DNA of 64,000 nt from Rheinheimera sp. EpRS3 (GCF_001513785.1 NZ_LNQS01000010.1:186001-250000), one strand, 5' to 3'; counted from the stretch's first letter, positions 8,024-16,985 are shown. Numbers and translations: made by a program. Notes: generated from the letters alone by a model not told the origin.

Positions 8024-8233
8024 TTAAAAAGCACTGGCATGTTGTTTAACACAGCGGCTTACCAAAACAACAAGGGCGTAATCTTTTAAATTACGCCCTT
8101 TTCGGTTGTAGGAGCCTTTGCCCTTTTTCGCCTTTACCACCCTGGTTTGAAACAACTTACTGGTGACTAAAGCCTTTATCGCATTATCGCGGATCTCGCC
8201 GCGGCCATGCTCGAACGCCGCTGGTTTACTCAT
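8024..8233 (-). CDS. arfA: Alternative ribosome-rescue factor ArfA
   Basis: 69 aa. The segment GEIRDNAIKALVTSKLFQTR followed by KKGKGSYNRKGR matches ArfA, which enters ribosomes stalled on non-stop mRNA and recruits RF2 when trans-translation fails. The basic KKGKGSY tail that occupies the mRNA channel is present (residues 36-47). A perfect 9-bp hairpin is encoded in codons 46-54 (listed separately). In Escherichia coli a comparable hairpin causes truncation of arfA mRNA, so that tmRNA keeps ArfA low. The residues after the hairpin are hydrophobic, as expected for a dispensable, unstable tail. Confidence 0.92.
   Translation of the reverse strand: MSKPAAFEHGRGEIRDNAIKALVTSKLFQTRVVKAKKGKGSYNRKGRNLKDYALVVLVSRCVKQHASAF
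8074..8098 (-). promoter_or_regulatory. Hairpin inside arfA, RNase III or termination site
   Basis: Read on the minus strand: GGGCGTAAT, 7-nt loop, ATTACGCCC, followed by TTGTTGTTTT. The stem lies in codons 46-54 of arfA. Premature termination or RNase III cleavage here would give a non-stop mRNA, the known mechanism that couples ArfA level to tmRNA activity in E. coli. Structure is seen; mechanism is by analogy. Confidence 0.8.
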
Positions 8234-8402
8234 CTTGCTACTCCTGTTGAAAAAACGCGCAAAGTGTAACTGTGCCGTTAGGGCAGCGCAAGCGGAATAA
8301 GTTCCGCTGACAGCTGCGTTTATCAGTCGTTAAGTGTAGAGAAAGTCGACTGGCTATAATGACGTTATAGCAGTTTTTTTAACCGCACCAAAGGAGGATG
8401 CT

Positions 8403-9134
8403 ATGTCCAGACAAGCCACCTTATACCGGATGAAAACCGATGAGCATATCTGCCCGTTTGGGCTGAAATCAAAATACCTGCTGCGCCAGCAAGGTTTTAC
8501 TGTGTCAGATCATCTGCTGACATCACGCGAAGAAACCGACCACTTTAAGCAGCAGCACGATGTAAAGACGACACCACAAACCTTTATCGACGGTAAACGC
8601 ATTGGCGGTTATGACGACCTGCGGCGCTATTTCGATAAGCCTCCTGCCGGTCAGCAAGGTACCAGCTATACGCCAGTGATTACTATTTTTGCTACCGCTC
8701 TGCTGACAGCATTGGCCATCGCTTATGCGCGAGGCTTCAGCGGCGGTGTGATACAAGTGATAGAACTGTTTGTCGCGCTGGCAATGATCATACTGGCCAT
8801 ACAAAAACTGCGCGACCTGTACACGTTCTCCAATTCGTTTATTACTTACGATTTACTGGCAATGAAACTAATCCCATACGCTTATATCTATCCGTTTTTA
8901 GAAGCTTATGCTGGCCTTGGCATGATAGCGGGGTTATCTGTCATTCTGGTGGCTCCGGTATCTATCTTTATCGGTACTGTGGGCGCTATATCAGTGATTA
9001 AAGCTGTTTATATTGATAAGCGTGAATTAACCTGCGCCTGTGTTGGCGGCGACAGCAAGGTACCGCTGGGTTTTATCTCGTTAACTGAGAACCTGTTTAT
9101 GCTGGCCGCCGGGGTATGGATGTTTATGCGTTAA
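8403..9134 (+). CDS. Glutaredoxin-MauE/DoxX-like membrane fusion protein
   Basis: 243 aa. Residues 1-80 are a glutaredoxin-like domain (YRMKTDEHICPFGLKSKYLL, TTPQTFIDGKRIGGYDDL) with a CPFG active site, which is the monothiol form of the usual CPYC. Residues about 92-243 contain four hydrophobic helices typical of the MauE/DoxX-like redox membrane family, with a CAC motif near residue 202. Such proteins are thought to pass reducing equivalents across the membrane or support disulfide maturation. Very strong ribosome binding site AAAGGAGG. Located alone between arfA and a Fic gene. Substrate unknown. Confidence 0.8.
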   Translation: MSRQATLYRMKTDEHICPFGLKSKYLLRQQGFTVSDHLLTSREETDHFKQQHDVKTTPQTFIDGKRIGGYDDLRRYFDKPPAGQQGTSYTPVITIFATALLTALAIAYARGFSGGVIQVIELFVALAMIILAIQKLRDLYTFSNSFITYDLLAMKLIPYAYIYPFLEAYAGLGMIAGLSVILVAPVSIFIGTVGAISVIKAVYIDKRELTCACVGGDSKVPLGFISLTENLFMLAAGVWMFMR

Positions 9135-9264
9135 TTGGCTTACCATAACGTTTGCTTCGACACTGCCAGCCACATAATTACCAAAACGGTAAGCGGCAAT
9201 ATGAGCAGTGCCAGGTTGGTAAAGCCTTCTTAACTGCTGCTGGCAGAAAGGGAAAATAATCCGG

Positions 9265-10299
9265 CTATTCTGGATAACAGATCTGGTAACGGGTGCTACG
9301 CCCGCCGCCGGGGAGTTTTTCCAGGCAGCCTTTATTGAGCAAATCGGCCAGGTGTCGGGTTGCTGTGGCTTTGCTGACCTTGGCTACTGCCTGATATTGG
9401 GCAGCGCTGATGCCATCGCTGAAACCTTTGTCACCGCCATCCAGTAAACGATTCAGCACTTTTTTCTGCTCTGCCGACAAGCTGCTATGTTGATGTTGCT
9501 GCCAGAATAAACTTTTCTGTATGACCAGATTAGCCTTGGCGCTAACCTGCTGTAGCACTTGCATTAATGTAGACAAAAACCAACTAAGCCAGTGGCTAAT
9601 ATCCATATCCCCGCGTTGGCATTGTTCTAACACCGCATAATACTGAGTACGTTGCTGCAGTATGCCAACCGACATCGCGTATAACCGCACACTCTGTTGG
9701 TCGGCCTGGGCCAGCGCTAAATCAGTCAGAGCGCGGGCAATACGGCCATTGCCATCTTCAAACGGGTGCAGGGTAATAAACCAAAAATGGCTTAGCGCCG
9801 CACGTAACAGAGGGTCAAGCTGGTTATCGTGCCGGCCCGATACTACCTGCATCGGTTCATTGCCACGTAATTCGCCGGGTTTAACCGCCTGCACTATACC
9901 GAGCTCTGGAAACAACCAGCGATGCCACTGCAATAAACGCTGCAGCGTCATGTCATCAGCAGATTGTTGCAGCGCATCCAGCATTATACTGGCCAGCCCT
10001 TCAGAGCGGTCTGATACCGGGTAAGTTTGCTGCTCTGTCACCCCTAACCGCCGGGCAAGGGAAGACCGCACTGAGGCAGCATTTAGCCGCTCATTTTCTA
10101 TAGCGCTGGAAGCAATAATATTGCTAAGTAATATGTCTAATGCCGCTTTTGTACTTTGCTGCTGGCTGGCAGCCATAGTGCTACCCAGCAATATCCCCAG
10201 TTGCAACCGTACCTGGCGTAGCAACGGCTGCACAACGGCATCCTGCCAGCGAAACGCCGGCCAGTCAGGCTGTTGCCAAATCCAGCAGTTGCTATTCAT
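9265..10299 (-). CDS. Fic-family protein with DUF4172 N-terminus and wHTH tail
   Basis: 344 aa. The N-terminal WIWQQPDWPAFRW is typical of DUF4172. An inhibitory helix SSAIEN (residues 64-69) fits the (S/T)xxxE(G/N) motif of class II Fic proteins. The catalytic HPFEDGNGRIAR (about residue 176) is intact, so AMP transfer to a protein hydroxyl is expected. The C-terminal 90 residues form a winged-helix-like region (AAQYQAVAKVSKATATRHLADLLNKG). Two palindromic repeats upstream (10333-10393) are plausible operators for this tail, giving autoregulation. Targets are unknown. Confidence 0.88.
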   Translation of the reverse strand: MNSNCWIWQQPDWPAFRWQDAVVQPLLRQVRLQLGILLGSTMAASQQQSTKAALDILLSNIIASSAIENERLNAASVRSSLARRLGVTEQQTYPVSDRSEGLASIMLDALQQSADDMTLQRLLQWHRWLFPELGIVQAVKPGELRGNEPMQVVSGRHDNQLDPLLRAALSHFWFITLHPFEDGNGRIARALTDLALAQADQQSVRLYAMSVGILQQRTQYYAVLEQCQRGDMDISHWLSWFLSTLMQVLQQVSAKANLVIQKSLFWQQHQHSSLSAEQKKVLNRLLDGGDKGFSDGISAAQYQAVAKVSKATATRHLADLLNKGCLEKLPGGGRSTRYQICYPE

Positions 10300-10332
10300 C
10301 GTTGTTATCCATAATGCGCTTTAGGGGGCGAT

Positions 10333-10393
10333 GAGCCGAATAACAACCTCAATCGGCTCATATAATGAGCCGAATAATAGCCTTAATCGGCTC
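10333..10393. promoter_or_regulatory. Tandem palindromic operator-like repeats upstream of the Fic gene
   Basis: Two near-identical 27-bp units (10333-10359 and 10367-10393), each bounded by GAGCCGA and TCGGCTC, are spaced 34 bp apart. The facing halves form another perfect palindrome at 10353-10373: TCGGCTCAT, ATA, ATGAGCCGA. They end about 34 bp upstream of the Fic start codon and overlap an AT-rich box that could be a -10 element. Likely binding sites for a dimeric HTH protein, possibly the Fic protein itself. Confidence 0.7.
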
Positions 10394-10468
10394 GCAGAGC
10401 AAATTTTCAGCACTAGACAGTTAGCGGCACTGACTTAACAGTGTGAGACGTTAATAGCAGCGCAAGCA

Positions 10469-12037
10469 TCAACCCGTAGTTAAAAATGTTTGGTAGCTGC
10501 GGTTATTGCTGACCTGCTGATACTGGTAGCCCAGCTTATCAAGATAAGCTGCAATATCGTTATGGCTGGCCGCTTCAAAGCCGGCCAGTACATCACCGGT
10601 GGCGGCGCCGTGGTTGCGGTAGTGAAACAGGGTAATATTCCAGTGTTCGCCCAATGTATTTAAGAAGTTCATTAACGCGCCCGGGTATTCCGGGAAGTTA
10701 AACTGATACACCTGCTCTTGCAGTTCACGTGGTGGCATACCGCCGACCATATGCCGCACATGCAACTTAGCCAGCTCGTCATCGGATAAATCCTGATAAT
10801 CATAACCGGCTTTGCTGAGCAATTCTTTTACTGTGTTTAACTCCTGCTGGCCGTGCCGCAGCTTAATGCCAACAAAAATATGCGCTTTATTATCACTGGC
10901 ATAACGATAATTAAATTCGGTAATGGCACGGCCGCCCAGCGTCTGGCAAAAGCGGCGGAAACTGCCTTTTTCTTCCGGAATCGTTACGGCAAACACCGCT
11001 TCTTTTTTCTCGCCCAGCTCACAGCGTTCAGATACATAACGCAGCGTATCAAAATTTAAATTGGCACCGCTTAGCACAGCAGCAAACTGCTGCGGCTTGC
11101 TTAAGGTGCTGTTTTTCAACTGCTGGCTGTATTTTTTTAAGCCTGCCAATGCCAGCGCGCCAGCCGGTTCGGCCACGGCACGTAAATCATCAAAGATATC
11201 TTTTATTGCCGCACAGATTTCGTCACTGCTGACGGTAATAACTTCATCGCAAAAGCGCTTCGCGACATTGAAATTCTCAGTACCAATCCGCTTTACCGCT
11301 ACACCATCGGCAAATAAGCCAACCCTCTCCAATGTTACCGGCGACCCGGCGGCCATGGCGGCTTTTAAGCAGGCGGCATCTTCCGGCTCAACACCTATTA
11401 CTTTTACATTCGGCTGTATCGCCTTGATATACACCGCCATACCGGCCAGTAGGCCGCCACCGCCAACCGGAATAAACACCGCATTTAGCTGGTTATGTTG
11501 ACTTAACAGCTCTTTGGCCACCGTGCCCTGGCCGGCAATCACATCGCTGTCATCAAAGGGTGGAATATAAATAGCGCCTTCGCTGTTAGCCAGGTTAATG
11601 GCATAGCTGTTGGCTTCATCAAAAGCGGTGCCGTGCAGCACCACATTGCCGCCGAGCGCTTTTACTGCCGCGACTTTTATCTCCGGTGTAGTAATAGGCA
11701 TAACAATAGTGGCATTAAGCCCCAATTTACTGGCAGATAACGCCACACCCTGGGCATGGTTACCGGCCGACGCGCACACCACACTGGCATCCGGGCTCTG
11801 TAATTTTACTTTGTGCAGCTTATGAAAGGCACCGCGCAGCTTAAACGAGTACACCGGCTGTTTATCTTCGCGCTTTAGCAATACGTTGTGGCCCAGCCGC
11901 TGGCTTAGCTTTGTCATGGCATCCAGCGGGGTTTCTACCGCAGCCTGATATACCGGCGACAGCAGGATTTCGCGCAGATACTGCTGCATCAAATCGGTAT
12001 CTGTCTGCGCTTGTTGTACTGTTGCCAGGTTACTCAT
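10469..12037 (-). CDS. ilvA: Biosynthetic threonine ammonia-lyase (threonine deaminase)
   Basis: 522 aa. PLP enzyme converting threonine to 2-oxobutanoate, the entry step to isoleucine. PLP lysine motif KREDKQPVYSFKLRGAF lies near residue 55, a glycine loop GGGGLLAG further on, and the C-terminus holds two ACT-like regulatory domains (from FAVTIPEEKGSFRRF and from the PPRELQEQVYQFNFPEYPGAL part), as in the isoleucine-inhibited long form. The ATG at 12037 is chosen because GGAG precedes it and it matches the family N-terminus; a longer ORF begins 45 bp upstream. Last gene of the ilv operon, 306 bp after ilvD with a repeat element between. Confidence 0.95.
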   Translation of the reverse strand: MSNLATVQQAQTDTDLMQQYLREILLSPVYQAAVETPLDAMTKLSQRLGHNVLLKREDKQPVYSFKLRGAFHKLHKVKLQSPDASVVCASAGNHAQGVALSASKLGLNATIVMPITTPEIKVAAVKALGGNVVLHGTAFDEANSYAINLANSEGAIYIPPFDDSDVIAGQGTVAKELLSQHNQLNAVFIPVGGGGLLAGMAVYIKAIQPNVKVIGVEPEDAACLKAAMAAGSPVTLERVGLFADGVAVKRIGTENFNVAKRFCDEVITVSSDEICAAIKDIFDDLRAVAEPAGALALAGLKKYSQQLKNSTLSKPQQFAAVLSGANLNFDTLRYVSERCELGEKKEAVFAVTIPEEKGSFRRFCQTLGGRAITEFNYRYASDNKAHIFVGIKLRHGQQELNTVKELLSKAGYDYQDLSDDELAKLHVRHMVGGMPPRELQEQVYQFNFPEYPGALMNFLNTLGEHWNITLFHYRNHGAATGDVLAGFEAASHNDIAAYLDKLGYQYQQVSNNRSYQTFLTTG

Positions 12038-12343
12038 TGTTGCTCCACTGCAGTTAGTCTTGTTGCTTGTGCCATCCGGCAAGCTTAAGTTTCAAGCGAA
12101 GACAGGTAACAGCTAAGCGGGGCCTCTCCAGCAAGGATGCTGGAGAAGAGTTTACATGGACGTATTTACAACGTCCCCGCGTGTTATTGCCTGTCGTAGC
12201 CCACAAATCCAGTTCAAGCTCACGGCAAGGAAATGCTCTTTTCGCCGCCTTCAAGGATCACATCCCTGTGCCCTTTCAGCCTCCGCGGCATCCCTGCCGC
12301 TGCTGCAAGAGCACACCTTGCCCATCGCCTTACGTCTTGCTGT
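12038..12343. other. ilvD-ilvA intergenic region
   Basis: 306 bp inside the operon without a credible gene. It contains one copy of a palindromic interspersed repeat (12101-12197). The rest is CT-rich DNA with small ORFs in several frames that look like chance. It may alter mRNA stability between ilvD and ilvA. Confidence 0.6.
12101..12197. repeat. Palindromic interspersed element, copy A
   Basis: About 95 bp beginning GACAGGTAACAGCTAAGCGG and ending in a near-inverse ...TTGCCTGTC. It encloses an inner hairpin (CTCCAGCA...TGCTGGAG) and the stretch GGACGTATTTACAACGTCC. It aligns over its full length with copy B at 22059-22153 with scattered substitutions. The inverted ends and internal stem suggest a REP/MITE-like element transcribed as a folded RNA inside the ilv operon. 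Confidence 0.75.
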
Positions 12344-14194
12344 TTATTCTTCTAACTTAGACAAATCCCGCACAGCACCTTTATCTGCGCTACTGGCAAG
12401 TAAGGCATAGGCTTTTAATGCAGAACTAACCACCCGCTGGCGGTTCTCCGGCTTCCAGCCCTGCTTACCTTTGGCATCCATCGCAACACGGCGTCGCGCC
12501 AGCTGGTCATCGCTGATAGCAATACCAATTTTGCGCTTGGGAATATCAATCTCAATTTTGTCGCCTTCCTGCACCAACGCGATAGCACCGCCACTGGCGG
12601 CTTCCGGTGACACATGACCAATCGATAAACCGGAAGTGCCGCCGGAGAACCGACCATCGGTGATCAAGGCGCAGGCTTTACCTAAACCCATAGATTTTAA
12701 GTAACTGGTGGGGTACAGCATTTCCTGCATACCCGGGCCGCCTTTGGGGCCCTCATAGCGGATAATTACCGCATCGCCGGCCACTACCTTGCCTTTTAAT
12801 ATCGCTTCTACCGCATCATCCTGGCTTTCAAACACCCGGGCACGGCCGCTAAATACCAGGTTTTCCGGCTCTACCCCGGCAGTTTTTACAATACAGCCCT
12901 GCGGTGCCAGGTTACCAAACAGCACGGCCAGACCGCCGTCTTGCGAATAAGCATGCTCTTTACTGCGGATACAACCCTCTACGCGATCGTCGTCGACACG
13001 GGGGTAACGGCAGTTTTGTGAAAAGGCCTGCGTAGTGCGGATACCGGCCGGGCCGGCGGCGTAAAACTGCTGCACTTGTGTGGAAGGGCTGGTTTTAAGA
13101 TCCCATTGCTCCAACACCGCAGCCAATGAGCTGCCGGATACATGCGGCGTATTGGGGTTTAACAAACCGGCACGGTTCAGCTCGGCTAAAATGCCGATCA
13201 CGCCACCGGCGCGATGCACATCCTCCATATGGTACTTTTGTGTTGACGGCGCTACCTTGCATAAATGCGGCACTATGCGCGATAAACGGTCGATATCAGC
13301 CATGGTAAAGTCGACTTCGGCCTCTTGCGCCGCAGCCAGTAAATGCAGCACAGTATTGGTTGAGCCACCCATGGCGATATCCAGCATCATGGCATTTTCA
13401 AAGGCGGTTTTATTGCCGATACTGCGCGGCAAGGCGCTCTCATCATCATTTTTATACCAGCGGTTACACAGCTCCATAATTCTGAAACCGGCCTGGACAA
13501 ATAACTCTTTGCGATCAGCATGAGTGGCCAGCAGTGAGCCATTGCCGGGCTGGCCTAAGCCTAAGGCCTCCACTAAGCAGTTCATCGAGTTGGCGGTAAA
13601 CATACCCGAACAACTGCCGCACGTCGGGCAGGCGCTGCGCTCAATTTGCTCGCTGTCGCTGTCGCTGACTTTAGGGTCGGCCGCCGACACCATCGCATCG
13701 ACTAAATCGAGCTTAATAATTTGATCCGACAGCTTGGTTTTACCCGCTTCCATTGGCCCGCCGGAAACAAAAATAGCCGGTACGTTTAAGCGCATTGCCG
13801 CCATTAACATGCCTGGCGTAATTTTGTCGCAGTTGGAAATGCACACCATGGCGTCAGCACAGTGGGCGTTGACCATATATTCTACCGAGTCGGCAATCAG
13901 CTCACGCGACGGCAAGCTGTACAACATGCCGCCATGGCCCATGGCAATGCCATCATCCACGGCTATGGTATTGAATTCTTTAGCGATGCCGCCGGCATCT
14001 TCAATGCTTTTTGCTACCAGCTTGCCTAAATCACGCAAGTGCACATGGCCTGGTACAAACTCGCAGAATGAATTCACCACGGCAATAATCGGTTTACCAA
14101 AATCAGTGTCTTTAACACCGGTGGCACGCCACAGTGCGCGGGCGCCCGCCATATTGCGGCCTTCGGTAACGGTGGCGGATCTTAACTTTGGCAT
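12344..14194 (-). CDS. ilvD: Dihydroxy-acid dehydratase
   Basis: 616 aa, the same length as E. coli IlvD. Dehydrates 2,3-dihydroxy-isovalerate and -methylvalerate in valine and isoleucine synthesis, using an Fe-S cluster and Mg2+. Cluster cysteines lie in the [22 protein letters not shown] and [18 protein letters not shown] segments; the C-terminal [15 protein letters not shown] motif is intact. Lies 50 bp after ilvM on the same strand, in the usual GM-D-A order, but without ilvE between ilvM and ilvD. Confidence 0.97.
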   Translation of the reverse strand: MPKLRSATVTEGRNMAGARALWRATGVKDTDFGKPIIAVVNSFCEFVPGHVHLRDLGKLVAKSIEDAGGIAKEFNTIAVDDGIAMGHGGMLYSLPSRELIADSVEYMVNAHCADAMVCISNCDKITPGMLMAAMRLNVPAIFVSGGPMEAGKTKLSDQIIKLDLVDAMVSAADPKVSDSDSEQIERSACPTCGSCSGMFTANSMNCLVEALGLGQPGNGSLLATHADRKELFVQAGFRIMELCNRWYKNDDESALPRSIGNKTAFENAMMLDIAMGGSTNTVLHLLAAAQEAEVDFTMADIDRLSRIVPHLCKVAPSTQKYHMEDVHRAGGVIGILAELNRAGLLNPNTPHVSGSSLAAVLEQWDLKTSPSTQVQQFYAAGPAGIRTTQAFSQNCRYPRVDDDRVEGCIRSKEHAYSQDGGLAVLFGNLAPQGCIVKTAGVEPENLVFSGRARVFESQDDAVEAILKGKVVAGDAVIIRYEGPKGGPGMQEMLYPTSYLKSMGLGKACALITDGRFSGGTSGLSIGHVSPEAASGGAIALVQEGDKIEIDIPKRKIGIAISDDQLARRRVAMDAKGKQGWKPENRQRVVSSALKAYALLASSADKGAVRDLSKLEE

Positions 14195-14244
14195 TGCGGT
14201 ACTCCGTGTATTCGGTAAATAAAAAGTATAGGTTTAATTCAGTG

Positions 14245-14499
14245 TTATGCGCTTAGCACTGCCAGCTCAGTGCCGGCCAGTTCCAGTTGCTGAATATCGT
14301 ACAGTTTATCCAGCTGGCTGGTTAATAAGTGAATTGGCTTATCACCACTGACGGTCAGCGTAATATTCAGGCTTTTGGCGTCATGACGTGGTGTCAGCTG
14401 CAAGCCGGCTAATTCATAGCCGCGATAGCGGGTAACCTGTAACAGGCGCTCTACTACAGCCGGGGTGTTAGTGGCGGTGATATTCAGTACGTGGTTCAT
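14245..14499 (-). CDS. ilvM: Acetolactate synthase II small subunit
   Basis: 84 aa. ACT-domain regulatory subunit that partners IlvG. The N-terminal [28 protein letters not shown] is typical. It overlaps the end of ilvG by 4 bp (ATGA junction), indicating translational coupling and 1:1 synthesis with the catalytic subunit. Confidence 0.92.
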   Translation of the reverse strand: MNHVLNITATNTPAVVERLLQVTRYRGYELAGLQLTPRHDAKSLNITLTVSGDKPIHLLTSQLDKLYDIQQLELAGTELAVLSA

Positions 14500-16151
14500 G
14501 CTTTCAGCTCCGTGATCATCTCTTCATTAGCAGCACCCGGCGGCACTAACGGCCAGACGTTGTCTTTATCATCAATACATACATGCAGCAGATAAGGTCC
14601 TGGCCAGGTAAACATGGCTTCCAGTGCGCTTTCCACCTCGTCTTTACGCGTAATGCAGTGGCCGGGGATAGCAAAGGCCGCCGCCAGCGCGACAAAATCC
14701 GGGTTGTCCGATAAATCGGTTTCGCTGTAACGCTCGTTAAAAAACAGCTGCTGCCACTGCTTCACCATGCCCAGCCGTTGGTTATCGACAATGACAATTT
14801 TTACCGGCAGCCGAAAACGCTTAATAGTGGCCAGTTCCTGCACGTTCATCATAAAAGAGCCGTCACCCGATACCGTGATTACCGTGTCTTGCGGTCGGGC
14901 TAACTTAGCGCCTATTGCCGCCGGCAAACCAAAGCCCATAGTGCCCAGGCCACCGCTGGATAAATGATTACGCGGGCTGCTAAAGCGCATATGCTGGGCT
15001 ACCCACATCTGGTGCTGGCCAACATCGCAGCACACTACGCTGTTATCCGGCATGCGCTCGCTTAACTGCTTTAACATCAGCGGCGCATAAATGCGCTCGC
15101 CCGGGTGATCATAGCGCCAGCCGTATTGCTGCTTTAACTGTGCACACTGCGTCAGCCAAGCCGCACAGTTAGTACCGGCTGATATTGCCGGTAGTATCTG
15201 CTTCATATCGCCCAGCAGCGCTACATTGGCAAAACGTACCTTGTTAATTTCGGCCGGATCAATATCAACGTGGATCACCTTGGCCAGCGGTGCAAACTTT
15301 TGCAGGTTGCCGGTTACCCGGTCGTCAAAACGGGCGCCTAAGCAAATCAGTAAATCGCACTGCTGCACCGCTAAATTCGCTGCCTGGGTGCCGTGCATAC
15401 CCAGCATGCCCAGGTAATGCGCATTGTCTTTTGCCACCGAGCCCATAGCTTTTAACGTGGTTACCGACGGCATTGGGTTAGCGGCTAAAAACTGCTGCAG
15501 CTGATTCATCGCACCCGCCATATGCACGCCACCACCGATATAAGCCATCGGCTTTTTCGCCGCCGCTATTAAAGCGCGTGCTTTGGCGGCATTGGCCAGC
15601 GAGGTATTTACTGGTGCCGCTTTTGCTGTTGAACCATTCTCTGGCTGATAATCAATTTCTGCCAATTGCACGTCTTTAGGGATATCAACCAGCACCGGAC
15701 CCGGGCGGCCGCTTTGGGCAATAGCAAAGGCCTCGTGCAGGGTTGCGGCCAGCTCTTCTGCGCTGCGCACCATAAAGCTGTGTTTGGTCACCGCCAGGCT
15801 TAAACCCAGTACATCTATCTCCTGAAACGCATCGGTGCCCATCACCGCTTGTGATACCTGTCCGGTAATGGCTACTACCGGTACCGAGTCCAGCATGGCA
15901 TCGGCCAGCGAGGTGATCAGGTTAGTTGCACCTGGGCCAGAGGTAGCCATACACACGCCAACCTTACCGGAAGCACGTGCATAGCCAATGGCCGAGAAGG
16001 CGCCCCCCTGCTCATGCCGGCACAGGTAGTGCTTAACCTCGCTTTGATACAAGGCATCGTAAATCGGCATAATAGCGCCACCGGGGTAGCCGAAAATGGT
16101 ATCGACCCCGTGTTGCTGCAGCACCTGTAGTACCAATTCTGCGCCTTTCAT
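14496..16151 (-). CDS. ilvG: Acetolactate synthase II catalytic subunit
   Basis: 551 aa, full length with no frameshift (unlike E. coli K-12 ilvG). ThDP-dependent enzyme forming acetolactate or acetohydroxybutyrate. Motifs: [14 protein letters not shown] with the E in [15 protein letters not shown] near residue 48, central FAD/ThDP-fold domain, and the C-terminal ThDP-binding [12 protein letters not shown]...NQRLGMV. It follows the ilv leader and attenuator, so it is the first structural gene of the operon. Confidence 0.97.
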   Translation of the reverse strand: MKGAELVLQVLQQHGVDTIFGYPGGAIMPIYDALYQSEVKHYLCRHEQGGAFSAIGYARASGKVGVCMATSGPGATNLITSLADAMLDSVPVVAITGQVSQAVMGTDAFQEIDVLGLSLAVTKHSFMVRSAEELAATLHEAFAIAQSGRPGPVLVDIPKDVQLAEIDYQPENGSTAKAAPVNTSLANAAKARALIAAAKKPMAYIGGGVHMAGAMNQLQQFLAANPMPSVTTLKAMGSVAKDNAHYLGMLGMHGTQAANLAVQQCDLLICLGARFDDRVTGNLQKFAPLAKVIHVDIDPAEINKVRFANVALLGDMKQILPAISAGTNCAAWLTQCAQLKQQYGWRYDHPGERIYAPLMLKQLSERMPDNSVVCCDVGQHQMWVAQHMRFSSPRNHLSSGGLGTMGFGLPAAIGAKLARPQDTVITVSGDGSFMMNVQELATIKRFRLPVKIVIVDNQRLGMVKQWQQLFFNERYSETDLSDNPDFVALAAAFAIPGHCITRKDEVESALEAMFTWPGPYLLHVCIDDKDNVWPLVPPGAANEEMITELKA

Positions 16152-16197
16152 GTTCTGTCCTCTTGCCTTGTTTAACTTTTCTAATGCCCTGAAACGA

Positions 16198-16231
16198 CAA
16201 AACCCCCGGTCCTTGCGGAGCGGGGGTTTTG
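16198..16231 (-). terminator. ilv operon attenuator (intrinsic terminator)
   Basis: Perfect 11-bp stem CAAAACCCCCG / CGGGGGTTTTG with a 12-nt loop on the minus strand, ending in a TTTTG-T tract. It lies between the ilvL stop codon and ilvG. A transcript paused by ribosome stalling in ilvL would be expected to form an alternative antiterminator and read into ilvG. Confidence 0.9.
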
Positions 16232-16250
16232 TTGGAATTCGCTTTTTACG

Positions 16251-16340
16251 CTACTTTTTTTCCAAAACACCGCCCCCGCGGAGATTAATAATCACCACGA
16301 CCACGAGGACAATAATGTTCAGAACAATAGCTAAACGCAT
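16251..16340 (-). CDS. ilvL: ilv operon leader peptide
   Basis: 29 codons from ATG at 16340 to TAG at 16251. 17 of the 29 residues are Ile, Val or Leu, including a run IIVLVVVVII. Followed 20 bp later by the attenuator hairpin. Starvation for charged Ile, Val or Leu tRNA would stall the ribosome in this run and relieve termination, as in enterobacterial ilvGMEDA. Too short for routine gene calling; the codon bias and position make it convincing. Confidence 0.92.
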   Translation of the reverse strand: MRLAIVLNIIVLVVVVIINLRGGGVLEKK

Positions 16341-16736
16341 AATTTGATTCTTACTTATCTGCTTGGTTGAAATCTGTATTTGTTATTCAGCGCTTTTTAG
16401 CAGCGCAATTGGCTAATAGAAATAGCCGTCTATCAGTCTGAAGTCAACTTGTTTTTGCGATCTGCTAAAAAATAGTCAGTTGGGAAGCGGCGGCACTGGA
16501 GTGAGAATCGGCTTATACCAAACCAACCGTTGCAGGCCAGGATGCTGACAAATTCGCCCGGAGCGAATTTGAACAGCTCTTCTGGTCCGCAGGATAAACT
16601 TCATGGATGAAGTTTATAATCGAGCCTACAGGGATGTATTTACGGCGTGTTGGTGTGTGTAAACCGGTTCGATAGTTTGCACCTGTAGTGATAGGCAACG
16701 TACACTTAAGTTATTCGTTAGTCAGCGTGGTGGCCT
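16341..16736. other. Intergenic region between ilvL and the DUF1289 gene
   Basis: About 400 bp between divergent genes. The part next to ilvL should hold the ilv promoter; one weak match on the minus strand is TTGCGC-17-TAACAA around 16380-16408. The part at 16535-16695 holds hairpins and a segment related to the interspersed repeats (listed separately). A 61-codon minus-strand ORF across it is probably chance. Confidence 0.5.
16535..16695. repeat. Structured region related to the interspersed repeats, copy C
   Basis: Contains two perfect hairpins: CAAATTCGC, 5-nt loop, GCGAATTTG (16549-16571) and ATAAACTTCAT, GG, ATGAAGTTTAT (16594-16617). These are followed by a 27-bp segment at about 16622-16648 that agrees with copy B at 24 of 27 bases (GAGCCTACAGGGATGTATTT core). 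Its ends differ from copies A and B, so it is either a diverged or composite copy. Confidence 0.5.
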
Positions 16737-16979
16737 GTGGATCAGTTAGAGCTGTTTGAACTGCCCAATCCCTGTATCGGTGTGTGCCAAAGCAACAGCC
16801 GCGGCTACTGCATTGGCTGCTTGCGCTCACGCGATGAGCGCTTTAACTGGCATGCCAAGCCGGTGGAAGAGCGCGCACATATCTTAAAACTGCTAAGCCA
16901 GCGTCGAGCGCGGCTTAATGCCAAGACGAGGTCAGATAAAGAGCCGCCAACCGCAGGCGAATCTTTAGAGCTATTTTAA
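16737..16979 (+). CDS. DUF1289 domain-containing protein
   Basis: 80 aa with GTG start. The cysteine pattern NPCIGVCQ...GYCIGCLRSRDERFNW is diagnostic of DUF1289 (PF06945), a small family that probably binds a metal through four cysteines; its role is unknown. There is no obvious strong ribosome binding site. Its terminator was split by the IS10-like element immediately downstream. Confidence 0.88.
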   Translation: MDQLELFELPNPCIGVCQSNSRGYCIGCLRSRDERFNWHAKPVEERAHILKLLSQRRARLNAKTRSDKEPPTAGESLELF

Positions 16980-16985
16980 ACTTAG

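Noticed and set aside
10333..10393. Short CRISPR-like array before the Fic gene
   Set aside because: Only two repeats, spacer of 7 bp and no cas genes; the palindromes fit operators better.
12054..12410. Short ORFs (12067-12360, 12156-12410, 12054-12254) in the ilvD-ilvA gap
   Set aside because: They lie over repeat copy A and CT-rich DNA, in several frames at once, and look like chance reading of the repeat.
13080..13523. 147-codon plus-strand ORF opposite ilvD
   Set aside because: It is antisense to a well-supported ilvD and has the composition expected from reading that strand. Similar antisense ORFs elsewhere were rejected for the same reason.
16513..16698. 61-codon minus-strand ORF between ilvL and the DUF1289 gene
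   Set aside because: It runs through the folded repeat region, has no ribosome binding site and shows no family resemblance.
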